Positions 17,641-26,443 of a stretch of DNA of 64,000 bases are shown here, one piece after another. Both the position numbers and the translations under genes were made by a program. Location: positions 989,863-1,053,862 of the forward strand of contig NC_020190.1 in the NCBI RefSeq assembly GCF_000315915.1, read 5' to 3'. Source of the stretch: Henningerozyma blattae CBS 6284. Its lineage: Eukaryota > Ascomycota > Saccharomycetes > Saccharomycetales > Saccharomycetaceae. Below the pieces are notes generated by a model that was given only the letters and a program-made list of their open reading frames with translations, was not told where the DNA came from and did no database searches. The first letter of the stretch is position 1. Each line of letters opens with the position of its first letter.

Positions 17641-20556
17641 GGCAGGGTTGCCGCTATAGTGTTGATGACTGTCCTTACGCATAATTGTTGAAATATTTTC
17701 TTGAGTAGGTTGTGCTTCAGTAGAGGGTAATTCTGTAACTGGAACAGAAGCTGGAACAGAAGCTGGAGCAGAAGCTGGAGCAGAAGCTGGAGCAGAAGAT
17801 AGAGTAGATAGAGTAGATAATGTTGATAATGTTTCAATATTTTGAATATGTTCAGATGAATAGGTAGATGTAACATCTAGGATTGAATTAATAGGTGACT
17901 TTAACTCTAATAAGGATGAAGAAGTTAAACTAACTTTTTCCACGCCATCGATGGGCATCTTATCGATTGCAGCGGGTGTTTCAGAATCTTGGGCTGAAGT
18001 CACCGCTTCATCTACTGATAAAATAGTAGATTGAGTAATTTCATTTAAAATTATGTGAGATTCAGTTTCAGATTCTGGTAATGCTAAAGAGAATCTTCTT
18101 TTTAAGGTTGCTGTTTCGGAACCAGTGATTTTTAAGTGTTTATTGTCTCGAGCAGTTAATAGATAACTCAAATCGTTTACAACAGGAGAAAAAGATTGTG
18201 TATCAGAACTAGCGGGAATAGGTTTGCTGGTTTCTGGTGATTCACTCTCAACAACTGAATTAAATTCTACTTCTTTTTTTGTCTCTAATGCAGAACTCAT
18301 GGTGACTGTTTCTTTTACACTAGTGTCATCGAATTTCTTATTAGCTTCAGAAGAGACCTTAGTATTAGATGGAATTATTACTTCTGAAAAAGATTCCGAA
18401 GTAGTTACTGTAAGTGTAGAAATCGAGTTGCTGACATAAGAAATATCTGTAAAATCTGCAGAAGAGGAGATATATTCAGTGCCAGCGCTAGATAAGGGTG
18501 AAACAATGGTTGTAGGGACAGATTCCAATAAAGAAGTTTCGTCAGTATCAATAGTATGTTCAAATCTAGATATATATGCAGATACAGATTCAATTAGTGA
18601 AGATACTGAAGTTTTGAGATTTGATGTAAGAACAGGTTGCTCCTGTAGAGTAGAATGAATTTCTCTTTCAGTTACTGTTTCAAGACGAATTTCTTCTGAA
18701 GGTTGAGATTGTTCAGAGATAGCGTTGTTAGGTTCCAATAGGGACGATTCCGGAATATCAGATAACGATAGTGGTGATACAATTTGTTGATTAAGATCCT
18801 TGGAGATTAATTTGTCTGGATTTGTAGAAATAAATCCATCTGTAGTGGTATCAGGTACAGATTCAACTTTAATTGAAGATTCAATAGACGAAACTATAGA
18901 AGGGGAGGTTGATAATTGCATATCTGGTATCCCTGTATTCAAATTGCCGTCACTTAATTCATGTGTAGCAGATGACAATAAAGCTGAGGAATAAGCTGAA
19001 ACTTCTGATGATAATGTATAAGATGCGGATGGTGCCGAAAGTGTTGAGCTCCAAACATTCTCGGATTCCTGAGATGGTGATGCAGAAGGTTCAATTGTCT
19101 TCAAATAACTGACAGATGAACTAGCAAGCAAATTTGCGTTAGTTGTAGTCTGTACGGAAACAACATCTCCATCAATAATAGTATTTTCTACGACAGATCC
19201 AAGTTCAATTTCTTTATCATTGATATTGCTGTAATTAATATTGCTATTTTCCTTTTTATCAGTATTTCTAAAATTATTTAAAATACTCTTAAATTTTTCA
19301 TTTAACTGTAAATCATTAAATCTTCCAGCTAAATGTAAATCATTATATCTATCAATAACCTGATACTCGTTTAATTTAGTCACTGTAAAATTATAATATT
19401 TATGATGTAAGTTATTATCCATCGAATATTTAATACCCATAGCAAGTAGGGCAAAGACAACCGAATTGAAAAAGAATTTTAAAGTTTTATAGATAATTGA
19501 AGAATCAGAAGAGCGTCCGGATAAAGAAGATGATTTAATAAAATTTGAAGGCAGTTTAATTACATTGATTGTATTTGCAGCTGATACACTTGCTACTAAG
19601 GTTGAATCTGGTGAAATCGATACTTTTGTAATTGCAAAACTATGAACATTAGGGATGTGCTTCTTCAATTTCAAAGTATTCAAATCAATCAACAAGATTG
19701 AAGTATCATTAGTTGATATAACACCAAGGTTTGTTTTTGTATTGATATCCATGGAAGTAATACCTTTAAACTTCTTAGTAATCAAAGTAGATTTAATTAT
19801 GTTTAATTCATTATCTTGATTCATTTTTACTCTTAAAAGATTAATACCATTTTGTTTTTCAATAGTTGAAGAAATAATGATTTCATTATCATTAATAAAT
19901 TTCAATTTAGAAAACATCAAATTCGCTTGGAAATCATTCTTTTGAATCAAATATCTACCTGACAATATCGAAACAATTGATAAAGAATTATCAGAAGTAA
20001 TGAAGGCTAATAATTTGGAATCTGGTGAGAAAGTCAAATCTTTGACTTCCTTATTAGTTTCAACTGTATATTTTTCTGATAAATCTCTAGGATCAATAAT
20101 CCTAATAATACTTGGTACTTTTGAAGAGGCAAGTGCAGCAAATTGTGTATCATTGGAAATAGCAATTAATTTTGTGTAATCTTCTGGATTGGTTGATTTA
20201 TCAAAATCAATAGCCGCAATATACTGTAAATGCTCATTTTCATATATGAACTTTCTTAAATGATGATTTTCTAAGCTATTGATAACTTTTTGGCTATTTT
20301 CATTACAACCCATTAAGATTAGATCCTGAGAAATATCTAACGTGGTTGGAGAATCATCCTCTTCGTTTAGGGTAATTTCTCTAAATCTTTTAATAATTTT
20401 TTTTCTCTTAAAGTCGATTCTTACAGCTGTTAGCTTATTTGGAACACCATTCTTACCTTGACCACCACCACCTGTAACTAGCAACAAGCCATCATTTAAG
20501 AATTTGGCACCGAATAAGGGATAATCTAATTTATATGTTGAATTTTCAATTGCCAT
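17626..20556 (-). CDS. SED4: Sec12/Sed4-type ER membrane protein (WD40, one TM, long Ser-rich luminal domain)
   Basis: Sec12 is the ER exchange factor for Sar1 that starts COPII coat assembly; Sed4 is its longer paralogue and modulates the same step. The cytosolic N-terminus (about 1-350) is the Sec12-type beta-propeller, with the hallmark loop TGGGGQGKNGVPNKL at about 28-42. One membrane segment follows at about 358-378 (FFFNSVVFALLAMGIKY). The remaining roughly 600 residues are Ser/Thr/Glu-rich and luminal, as in Sed4 (1065 residues) and unlike the short Sec12 (471). Near the end a 12-bp tandem repeat encodes Ala-Pro-Ala-Ser units. The frame stops at 17626 without an HDEL-type signal, and coding-like sequence continues in another frame. 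It lies next to HCM1 as in YCR065W-YCR067C. Confidence 0.88.
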   Translation of the reverse strand: MAIENSTYKLDYPLFGAKFLNDGLLLVTGGGGQGKNGVPNKLTAVRIDFKRKKIIKRFREITLNEEDDSPTTLDISQDLILMGCNENSQKVINSLENHHLRKFIYENEHLQYIAAIDFDKSTNPEDYTKLIAISNDTQFAALASSKVPSIIRIIDPRDLSEKYTVETNKEVKDLTFSPDSKLLAFITSDNSLSIVSILSGRYLIQKNDFQANLMFSKLKFINDNEIIISSTIEKQNGINLLRVKMNQDNELNIIKSTLITKKFKGITSMDINTKTNLGVISTNDTSILLIDLNTLKLKKHIPNVHSFAITKVSISPDSTLVASVSAANTINVIKLPSNFIKSSSLSGRSSDSSIIYKTLKFFFNSVVFALLAMGIKYSMDNNLHHKYYNFTVTKLNEYQVIDRYNDLHLAGRFNDLQLNEKFKSILNNFRNTDKKENSNINYSNINDKEIELGSVVENTIIDGDVVSVQTTTNANLLASSSVSYLKTIEPSASPSQESENVWSSTLSAPSASYTLSSEVSAYSSALLSSATHELSDGNLNTGIPDMQLSTSPSIVSSIESSIKVESVPDTTTDGFISTNPDKLISKDLNQQIVSPLSLSDIPESSLLEPNNAISEQSQPSEEIRLETVTEREIHSTLQEQPVLTSNLKTSVSSLIESVSAYISRFEHTIDTDETSLLESVPTTIVSPLSSAGTEYISSSADFTDISYVSNSISTLTVTTSESFSEVIIPSNTKVSSEANKKFDDTSVKETVTMSSALETKKEVEFNSVVESESPETSKPIPASSDTQSFSPVVNDLSYLLTARDNKHLKITGSETATLKRRFSLALPESETESHIILNEITQSTILSVDEAVTSAQDSETPAAIDKMPIDGVEKVSLTSSSLLELKSPINSILDVTSTYSSEHIQNIETLSTLSTLSTLSSAPASAPASAPASVPASVPVTELPSTEAQPTQENISTIMRKDSHQHYSGNPAPENV
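17739..17798 (-). repeat. 12-bp coding minisatellite in SED4
   Basis: Five tandem copies of a 12-bp unit (plus strand CTGGAGCAGAAG and the variant CTGGAACAGAAG) encode the APAS/VPAS repeats near the Sed4 C-terminus. The unit keeps the reading frame, so copy-number change would alter length without a frameshift. Confidence 0.85.
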
Positions 20557-23272
20557 TGATAATGTACTTCACAAAAATAAAAAAAAAATAAAATGAAAGA
20601 AATAAATAAATTCTAATTAGTAATTTCAATTGAAAATAGCAAAAAAAGGGACCAAAGTAAAAGAAAACTGCTCGCAGGTCTTGTCTTAAATTTTCAATTT
20701 AGCAAATCTAAAACAATGATAAATAGGCCCACCCTTTATGGTAATATAACGCAAGGAATATTTCAGAAAGGTTTTGATTGCAATTGAATCTGGAATACGA
20801 CGCAGATGTTTTTGTATAAAATATTATTTGCAGAAGTTTAAAACGAATCTTTTCTATCGCTTAAAATACATTCAGATTGAAAATTTCGGTTTTGTTGGTA
20901 TCTATATTTGAAAAATTCGCTAGATTCATTTTTGGGTTTTGTTTTTCGATCATCCTTAAGCCAAGTTACTTCACGTGTATATAGCCGGGTAATGTTATTA
21001 ACAATTAAGAGACTTTGTAGTTCTAATAACAATAGAAGAGTCTTAGTAAATCATCTAGTTCGTTCTTGCATTTCCAGTTCGATATATATTTTCATAAAAT
21101 AATATTTCAAGGTAAAAGGTATTCAAAATATTTGCTTCACCACTGTTATGCACTGTATACCAACATGCAAAATCTAAATTCCCCTGATTATATTAATTAA
21201 TACAAAAAATGAAATAAATGCTAACAACGATGGTGGTGTTGAATATCATCTGTCTTTTTATTCTTTGAAACCTTTAACTAGTAGATATTAAATGGCTTAT
21301 CGTTTTCATTTTAAAAATGTTAAGATAATCGATGAGTATATTAGTAACTAGATTTACTGCAATCAAGCCCTAAAACTCCGAAGGAAAAAAGGGGAAATGA
21401 AAAGAAGATAGCTATCATATAATAAAAGTGCACTATACTACTCAACAAGGTAGCAATATTTTCATCCTAATGTCATAGAAGTGTGTGACTTTTATTAATG
21501 TGGCCCACTGTTAACTTAGAAACTATACTACAGTTCATTACTCAATAATCTCCTTAAAGCAATTAGAGTCCACTAGGCTCTTTATGGATAGTTGCTTCCT
21601 GTATAGAATTAATTATCTACATATTCTTCTGTGGTTGATGATTGTCTGAATAAATTCAAAGAATCTTGTTATTAGGCAGTCTTGCCAATGTATGGAGTAT
21701 TAGTTTGAGTAAGCAAGCCTCCAGCTGATCCTTCTAGGATTCTAGGTAAAGTTCGTCTTGAATGAATATGTACATTTCATAATTTAATAATATACTAATA
21801 AATATGAGAGTTTTTCTAAATGGTTATGTCTTAACACATAGCATTGGTTCTATTTTCAAAAGTAACACAATTGTTGACCCTTCCAATCGCTTTCGACTAT
21901 ACTCAATCTGAAAAGTGGATTAACTAAAAAGGCGTCAGTTAATACAACCAATTAACTGGAAGTATAATATATTTATAGCTTGGCCTAAATATATTCCTGG
22001 AAAATAACTACAGCACTTTGTTAGAAAATGGTTGAAACAATTCTGTTATACATCTAGAAATACATCATATTATATGACTTAGTGTTTTTTTGGGAACTCT
22101 CTAATGTATTACCCAGAAAGTATCCATAAAAATATTATAATGGTAGATAATATTGAAAGCAGTTATCTACTTTATCATTTTAATGGCCATATTCTTATAT
22201 CTTTTTCTTTTACTATCCAAATAATTATAAATGATGTATCTTATGATACCTTGTAGCTATTAGTTTCCAATTGGCATAATACTAGTATCCTTAGAATCTG
22301 TAATTCAACCCTATTCTTAGTAACTCTTAACACTTTTTCCTGATAATTATATAATTCAATTCCCACAAGATTGCTGTGAAGCCAAGAATAAACTACTTAG
22401 AACTGCACTATTAGATATTCAGACTAACAATTTGTGTGCTTATTAAAAGCCTAACTTTACTCAAGGATAATACGACATCCTTTAGGAAAGTCCCTAAAGC
22501 ACACGTACTACATTATAAATATCTATTGTTCCCAACTCTCACGTATATAAAGGGGATTAATATTCTCTGATGTTCTCTCTAAATCCCCTTTTTCCAAGCA
22601 CTATTTCCTCCACATCTCTTCTATTTTAAAGAACTTTTCTTTGTTGAATCATAATTTGTAAAAACCCCTCATTATAATGTAGACTTGGTGGAGTCAACAA
22701 AGAAAGATATTAAGTAAAAGGGAAAATATTGAGCAATAGTAACAGCAATGAGAGTATGCCGGAATTGTCAATATTAAGCATAAAATGAAGTTAAAATGAC
22801 ACAAACAAAATAGAGATGAGGATGTTAAAAGTATAAATAGAATAGATATTATAGAGTGTAGAGAGAAGATCATTGTTTCTTTGTTTGGTGGTCTCTTTTT
22901 CTTTTTCTATCTCAAAGAAATCTAAGAGAAGTTCACCATGAGGCAAAGAAATTTTGTCCCTTTATATATGTTTTATTTTCGTGTGTAGATACGTTGAAAA
23001 TTATAATTGGCTATTAGCAATTGGTCAAATACTTATCAGTTTTTTTAGTAATTAGGAGTGTACTGTCCTTAGATTGGCATTAATGACTCATTAATTTATC
23101 TCATATGTGGCTTTAATTAGATGTGTTGATAAGTTTGGTATTGTTTATGATTTATAGTAGCGATATCGGAGATCGATATGGCTCAATCAGTAGGCATTGG
23201 TGCTAGTGTTTTGTAATTGGGTTAATGATGTTGGTTCCATGAAGTTAATTCTTGGTTCTATGTTAACAAAAA
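20557..23272. other. Gene-poor region upstream of SED4
   Basis: About 2.7 kb without a convincing protein gene. It contains a CACGTG E-box (20972-20977) next to a Reb1-type CGGGTAA (20986-20992), and a structured stretch at 22.5-22.7 kb with a TATA element and two inverted repeats. No tRNA or known structural RNA was recognised. The genes S. cerevisiae has here (BUD17 or ATG15) are absent, and no obvious remnants of them are seen. Confidence 0.45.
22544..22706 (+). other. TATA element and two inverted repeats in gene-free DNA
   Basis: TATATAAA lies at 22544-22551. It overlaps the left arm of a perfect 10-bp inverted repeat, AAAGGGGATT (22549-22558) and AATCCCCTTT (22582-22591). A second inverted repeat follows: CTTTTCTTTGTTGAATC (22634-22650) pairs with GAGTCAACAAAGAAAG (22691-22706) with about one internal mismatch. 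It could be a structured non-coding transcript or remnants of a mobile element. No known RNA family was recognised. Confidence 0.3.
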
Positions 23273-23697
23273 TGTTGTAAAACTATCTAAGTGCCATCGC
23301 CTTTCACGTAATACTTACAAGAAATCGGTACAAGGGAAGCCTCGAGAGAGGACAGATCAACTGACCACATCTGAGAAACAACTATTTATCGGGCGTGGAA
23401 CATCAACTGTAACCACTGAATCTGCACTCACTTCTGGTTCATATCGGACACCTATTAGTAAGAATGACACCCAGGTTTCAATGAGTGTACCGCATCTTGT
23501 AACTATGCACCCAGAACTGTCCGGCTCCAAAGAAGTTTATAAGGAGCCTGTATAGATCAATATACTATTATATACTATATAGAGAGGGGCCAAGCAGAGA
23601 TATAATAATCTAGTGTAATACAACCTGTAACTACTGATCTCAGTGCCAACTGAACTCTGAAGCATTATCCTCGTCCTGTTATTCTGGTATTACAACA
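23273..23697 (+). mobile_element. Solo LTR, 425 bp, with AAAAA target duplication
   Basis: The element has perfect 8-bp terminal inverted repeats TGTTGTAA...TTACAACA. It is flanked by AAAAA on both sides (23268-23272 and 23698-23702), the 5-bp target duplication expected for Ty-type integrases. It lies about 170 bp upstream of tRNA-Thr, within the usual Ty1/copia target zone. The sequence differs from the LTR at 10863, so it belongs to a different family. A TATATACTATATAG motif near 23563 may be its promoter. Orientation cannot be settled from the termini alone. Confidence 0.75.
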
Positions 23698-23702
23698 AAA
23701 AA

Positions 23703-23849
23703 TGTTGTAGACGAGAACGACTTTATACTCATCTACAAGTTGCTAATTAGAAATTATACACAACACTGGTGTTAATTTAATAGATTGTTAAGTTAAGTTT
23801 TTGTTAGTTACTATTTAAGTGTCTCGTATTCCTAAGTTGGTTTACGACA
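23703..23849 (-). mobile_element. Internally deleted solo LTR of the same family as 10863-11263
   Basis: On the minus strand it starts TGTCGTAAACCAACTTAGG and ends GTCTACAACA. Both outer parts align closely with the 401-bp LTR beside tRNA-Ser, but about 250 bp in the middle is missing. The junction falls at a CAG present at both ends of the missing part. One end lies about 17 bp upstream of the mature tRNA-Thr 5' end, again the Ty3-type position. It directly abuts the AAAAA duplication of the 425-bp LTR. The tRNA-side boundary is uncertain and may extend to a CAACA ending at 23858; no clear own target duplication is seen. Confidence 0.8.
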
Positions 23850-23865
23850 GAAACAACAAAAAGGG

Positions 23866-23938
23866 GCTTTCATGGCCAAGTTGGTAAGGCGCCACACTAG
23901 TAATGTGGAGATCATCAGTTCGACTCTGGTTGAAAGCA
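23866..23938 (+). tRNA. tRNA-Thr(AGT)
   Basis: This is a 73-nt intron-less tRNA. It has acceptor stem GCTTTCA/TGAAAGC with discriminator A, A box TGGCCAAGTTGG, anticodon stem CCACA/TGTGG with anticodon AGT at 23899-23901, and T arm ATCAG-TTCGACT-CTGGT. It closely resembles S. cerevisiae tRNA-Thr(AGT). A T run (TTTTTTT) follows 8 bp after the end as Pol III terminator. The B box GTTCGACTC fits the consensus. Confidence 0.96.
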
Positions 23939-25275
23939 ATCTAACTTTTTTTGTAAAAATTTGTTTGTCACGTGTTTGAATGGCGCTAACAACTTAATCT
24001 AAATGGTACGATGAAAAGGAATAACATATGCTTGTAATAATTTTTGATACTAATTTGTATTAAGTTGTAGCTTATAATAATATTAACGAGGAAGTTTAAC
24101 TATGGACTTATATAGGTATGTCACTAGTAAACTGATATGTGCTAAATGGTAATATATAATAATAATAGTTTCCAAATCGCCAACTAGCAAGCTCGTTGTT
24201 TTCTTTCTCCTCTTATTTTCCTTCTCTATTTCTCTGCAAATTTGTCGATGTTATCATCTTTGTGTTTATATACTTAGTTGATCTCATCTCATCTTATCTC
24301 GTCGCTATTTTTGAATATTGTGTATCACGTGCTTCAAAAAATTTCTGCACCACATATTAATAAAAATATTATTATTAATATATGGCTTTGCTCAAACAAG
24401 GAAATAGATAGCTATAACACATAGCACTTACTATAAATTTAAAACAGTTTCAAAAGTTAGCAAATACTGATCAACCTCATCCTTTTTGTTGAAATGACAT
24501 TCTATTCTACATTATTTCACATCACGAGCTGATATAGATAATTCCTCAATAAAAACTTTAGATATACTTCGGCTTGTCCGAAAAATTACATTCTTAAGAG
24601 GGCATATTAAATCTTCTCCACAAGAAAAGTAATATGGAAATCAATTTCTACTTCTGTCGCAAAAATTGTCTTTATTCGATATTAATTACTATATGATCTA
24701 AACGAGAGGAAAGTAACGTGTTAATGATAAAAGTTGAACTTTTTCGCGTTGTTGAATAAATAAGTAATAAAAAAAATTCGCGTAACACGACATACGCGAT
24801 CATCAGGAAGATTTATTGGGAAATTTCAATTAGATGGGAATTCTCGAACAAAAATGAAGTTTCAAAGAGAAAAACCAAATAACTAGATATAGGTTGTTTT
24901 TTTTTGTCTCTTAGTACGTAATGCAAGGAATGTAATTTCCTGTTAAAGCAGTTATGCATCAACTAAGCCATTGTTTCCCATTCAGTTCAATTTCATTGTT
25001 GTTGATAAAATTCTTGAGTGAGACTCACTATCCATTACACCCAAACTAAAAAGATATTCTGTTCTTATCATGCTTAATTAAGTGTTTTCGAATCCTTCTT
25101 TAGTAAACTGTTAACTGAAGATACAAAACCTTTAAAGTAAATAGAGCTTCTTTATATATATGTAAGTACGATTTTTTGTAACAGAGTACACTAGTAGTAT
25201 ATATAACTTTCATTTTAGGTTTCAGCCAAGAATAAAACCATACTTTATACTAATTATTTATACTCATCTACAGTT
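23939..25275. other. Gene-free region between tRNA-Thr and the cyclophilin gene
   Basis: This 1.3-kb AT-rich stretch has no coding signal. It holds two CACGTG E-boxes (about 23969 and 24327). The last bases before the cyclophilin ATG contain TTTATACTCATCTACA, an exact 16-nt match to the plus strand of the LTR at 23703-23849. Confidence 0.4.
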
Positions 25276-26295
25276 ATGTTGGCTTACAATTTAGTGTCAT
25301 GGATACTTATCTTCTGTGATTTAGTATTATCTGCTCCAACAACCTTAGATTCAACGGCCAAAGGTTCATCTGCACAATTAACTACTGATGAAACTCGCGT
25401 TGACTTCAATAAAATATATGAACCTTCACCACCTGTAACGTCTCATTGTTTTTTAACCATTCGATATTTTGATGAGCTATTACAGGAATATAGATTGCAT
25501 ACTATTACTATCGCTTTGTATGGTTCTATTACACCAAAAACTTTTGGTAATTTCGATAAACTAGCTAAAGGTATTGTTGTCCCAGTTGGTGATTCTATAC
25601 CACCAAAACGTGTGAAAGTTAAATATGAAGGTAACAGCATAAATAAAATTATACCAGGTAAATCTATGCTTACGGGTGATGTCCTCTACGGTATTGCAAA
25701 ATTTTCCACGTTAGGTCCTGCTTGGGAAGAGGAAAATTTTGTTTTAAGACATGATAGGCCAGGTAGAGTTGTTATGGCTAATGAAGGTACTCTAGGAACT
25801 TTAAATTCTAAGTTTTATATAGAAACAAGCCCTGAGGCACAACCAGAGTTTGATGAAAAGACTGTTGTATTTGGGCAAGTTATTAATGGTTTACAAGAGC
25901 TAATTAACATTTCAAAAAATACTAAATTAGATTCTGAATCCAAGCCTGTCAACCCAATGAATATTGAACATATTATTATGGCTCCTTTGATATTAGGTAA
26001 TATTAAAGATAAGCAAGTTACTTACTTAGATAGAGTAGGTAGATACAGAAAAGGGGAATTAGAATTGGGTGAAAGATTAGCTGATTTGGATACTAATGTT
26101 TTATCAAAAGAATTCATCCCATTAACAGATGAACAATCGGCTTTAAGAGCTAAACAAAGAGGTCAGGCACAATCGACTTCCCAATTGAAGGAACTATTGG
26201 TAGTTATCTCTGTCATTATATTTATTGTGTTAACTTTAAACAAATACAAACGAGAAATATTTGGTAAAAAGGTTGTTTCTATGAGGAAGTATTGA
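25276..26295 (+). CDS. CPR8: Secretory-pathway cyclophilin, Cpr4/Cpr8 type
   Basis: A 339-residue cyclophilin of the secretory pathway, single-copy counterpart of the S. cerevisiae WGD pair CPR4 (YCR069W) and CPR8 (YNR028W). A signal peptide covers about residues 1-19 (LVSWILIFCDLVLSA). The cyclophilin-like domain covers about 50-240. A C-terminal membrane segment lies at about 305-322 (LLVVISVIIFIVLTL), followed by a basic tail. The catalytic FHRxIPGFMxQGGD stretch of active cyclophilins reads NKIIPGKSMLTGD here from residue 123: the key Arg is Lys and the Gln is gone. Isomerase activity is therefore doubtful. The symbol is chosen because the next genes follow the chromosome XIV track; CPR4 is equally possible. 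Confidence 0.88.
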   Translation: MLAYNLVSWILIFCDLVLSAPTTLDSTAKGSSAQLTTDETRVDFNKIYEPSPPVTSHCFLTIRYFDELLQEYRLHTITIALYGSITPKTFGNFDKLAKGIVVPVGDSIPPKRVKVKYEGNSINKIIPGKSMLTGDVLYGIAKFSTLGPAWEEENFVLRHDRPGRVVMANEGTLGTLNSKFYIETSPEAQPEFDEKTVVFGQVINGLQELINISKNTKLDSESKPVNPMNIEHIIMAPLILGNIKDKQVTYLDRVGRYRKGELELGERLADLDTNVLSKEFIPLTDEQSALRAKQRGQAQSTSQLKELLVVISVIIFIVLTLNKYKREIFGKKVVSMRKY

Positions 26296-26443
26296 GATAA
26301 TTTACTTTAAAAGTAGCACTAATGCATAATCCAGAAGTACAGCACTAGAATAAATATATATATTTGTATGTATGAATGTAATTTTTTTAGAAGTCATTTT
26401 CACTCAGAAATAATATTTGTAAAATAATTTATACGTAAAGCTT

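Noticed and set aside
17641..17876. Leu/Gln-rich start of the minus-strand frame ending at 17394
   Set aside because: This part is the shifted reading of the SED4 Ala-Pro-Ser repeat; only the portion after the SED4 stop looks coding.
24326..24620. CACGTG followed by TGTCCGAAAAATTA, considered as a point centromere (CDEI...CDEIII)
   Set aside because: There is no 80-bp near-pure AT CDEII of the right spacing, the CDEIII match is weak, and the synteny is far from CEN3 and CEN14.
10131..25275. CRISPR arrays, phage, bacterial operons or toxin systems in the gene-poor regions
   Set aside because: The organism is a yeast. The repeats are LTRs and simple minisatellites, and no such genes are visible.
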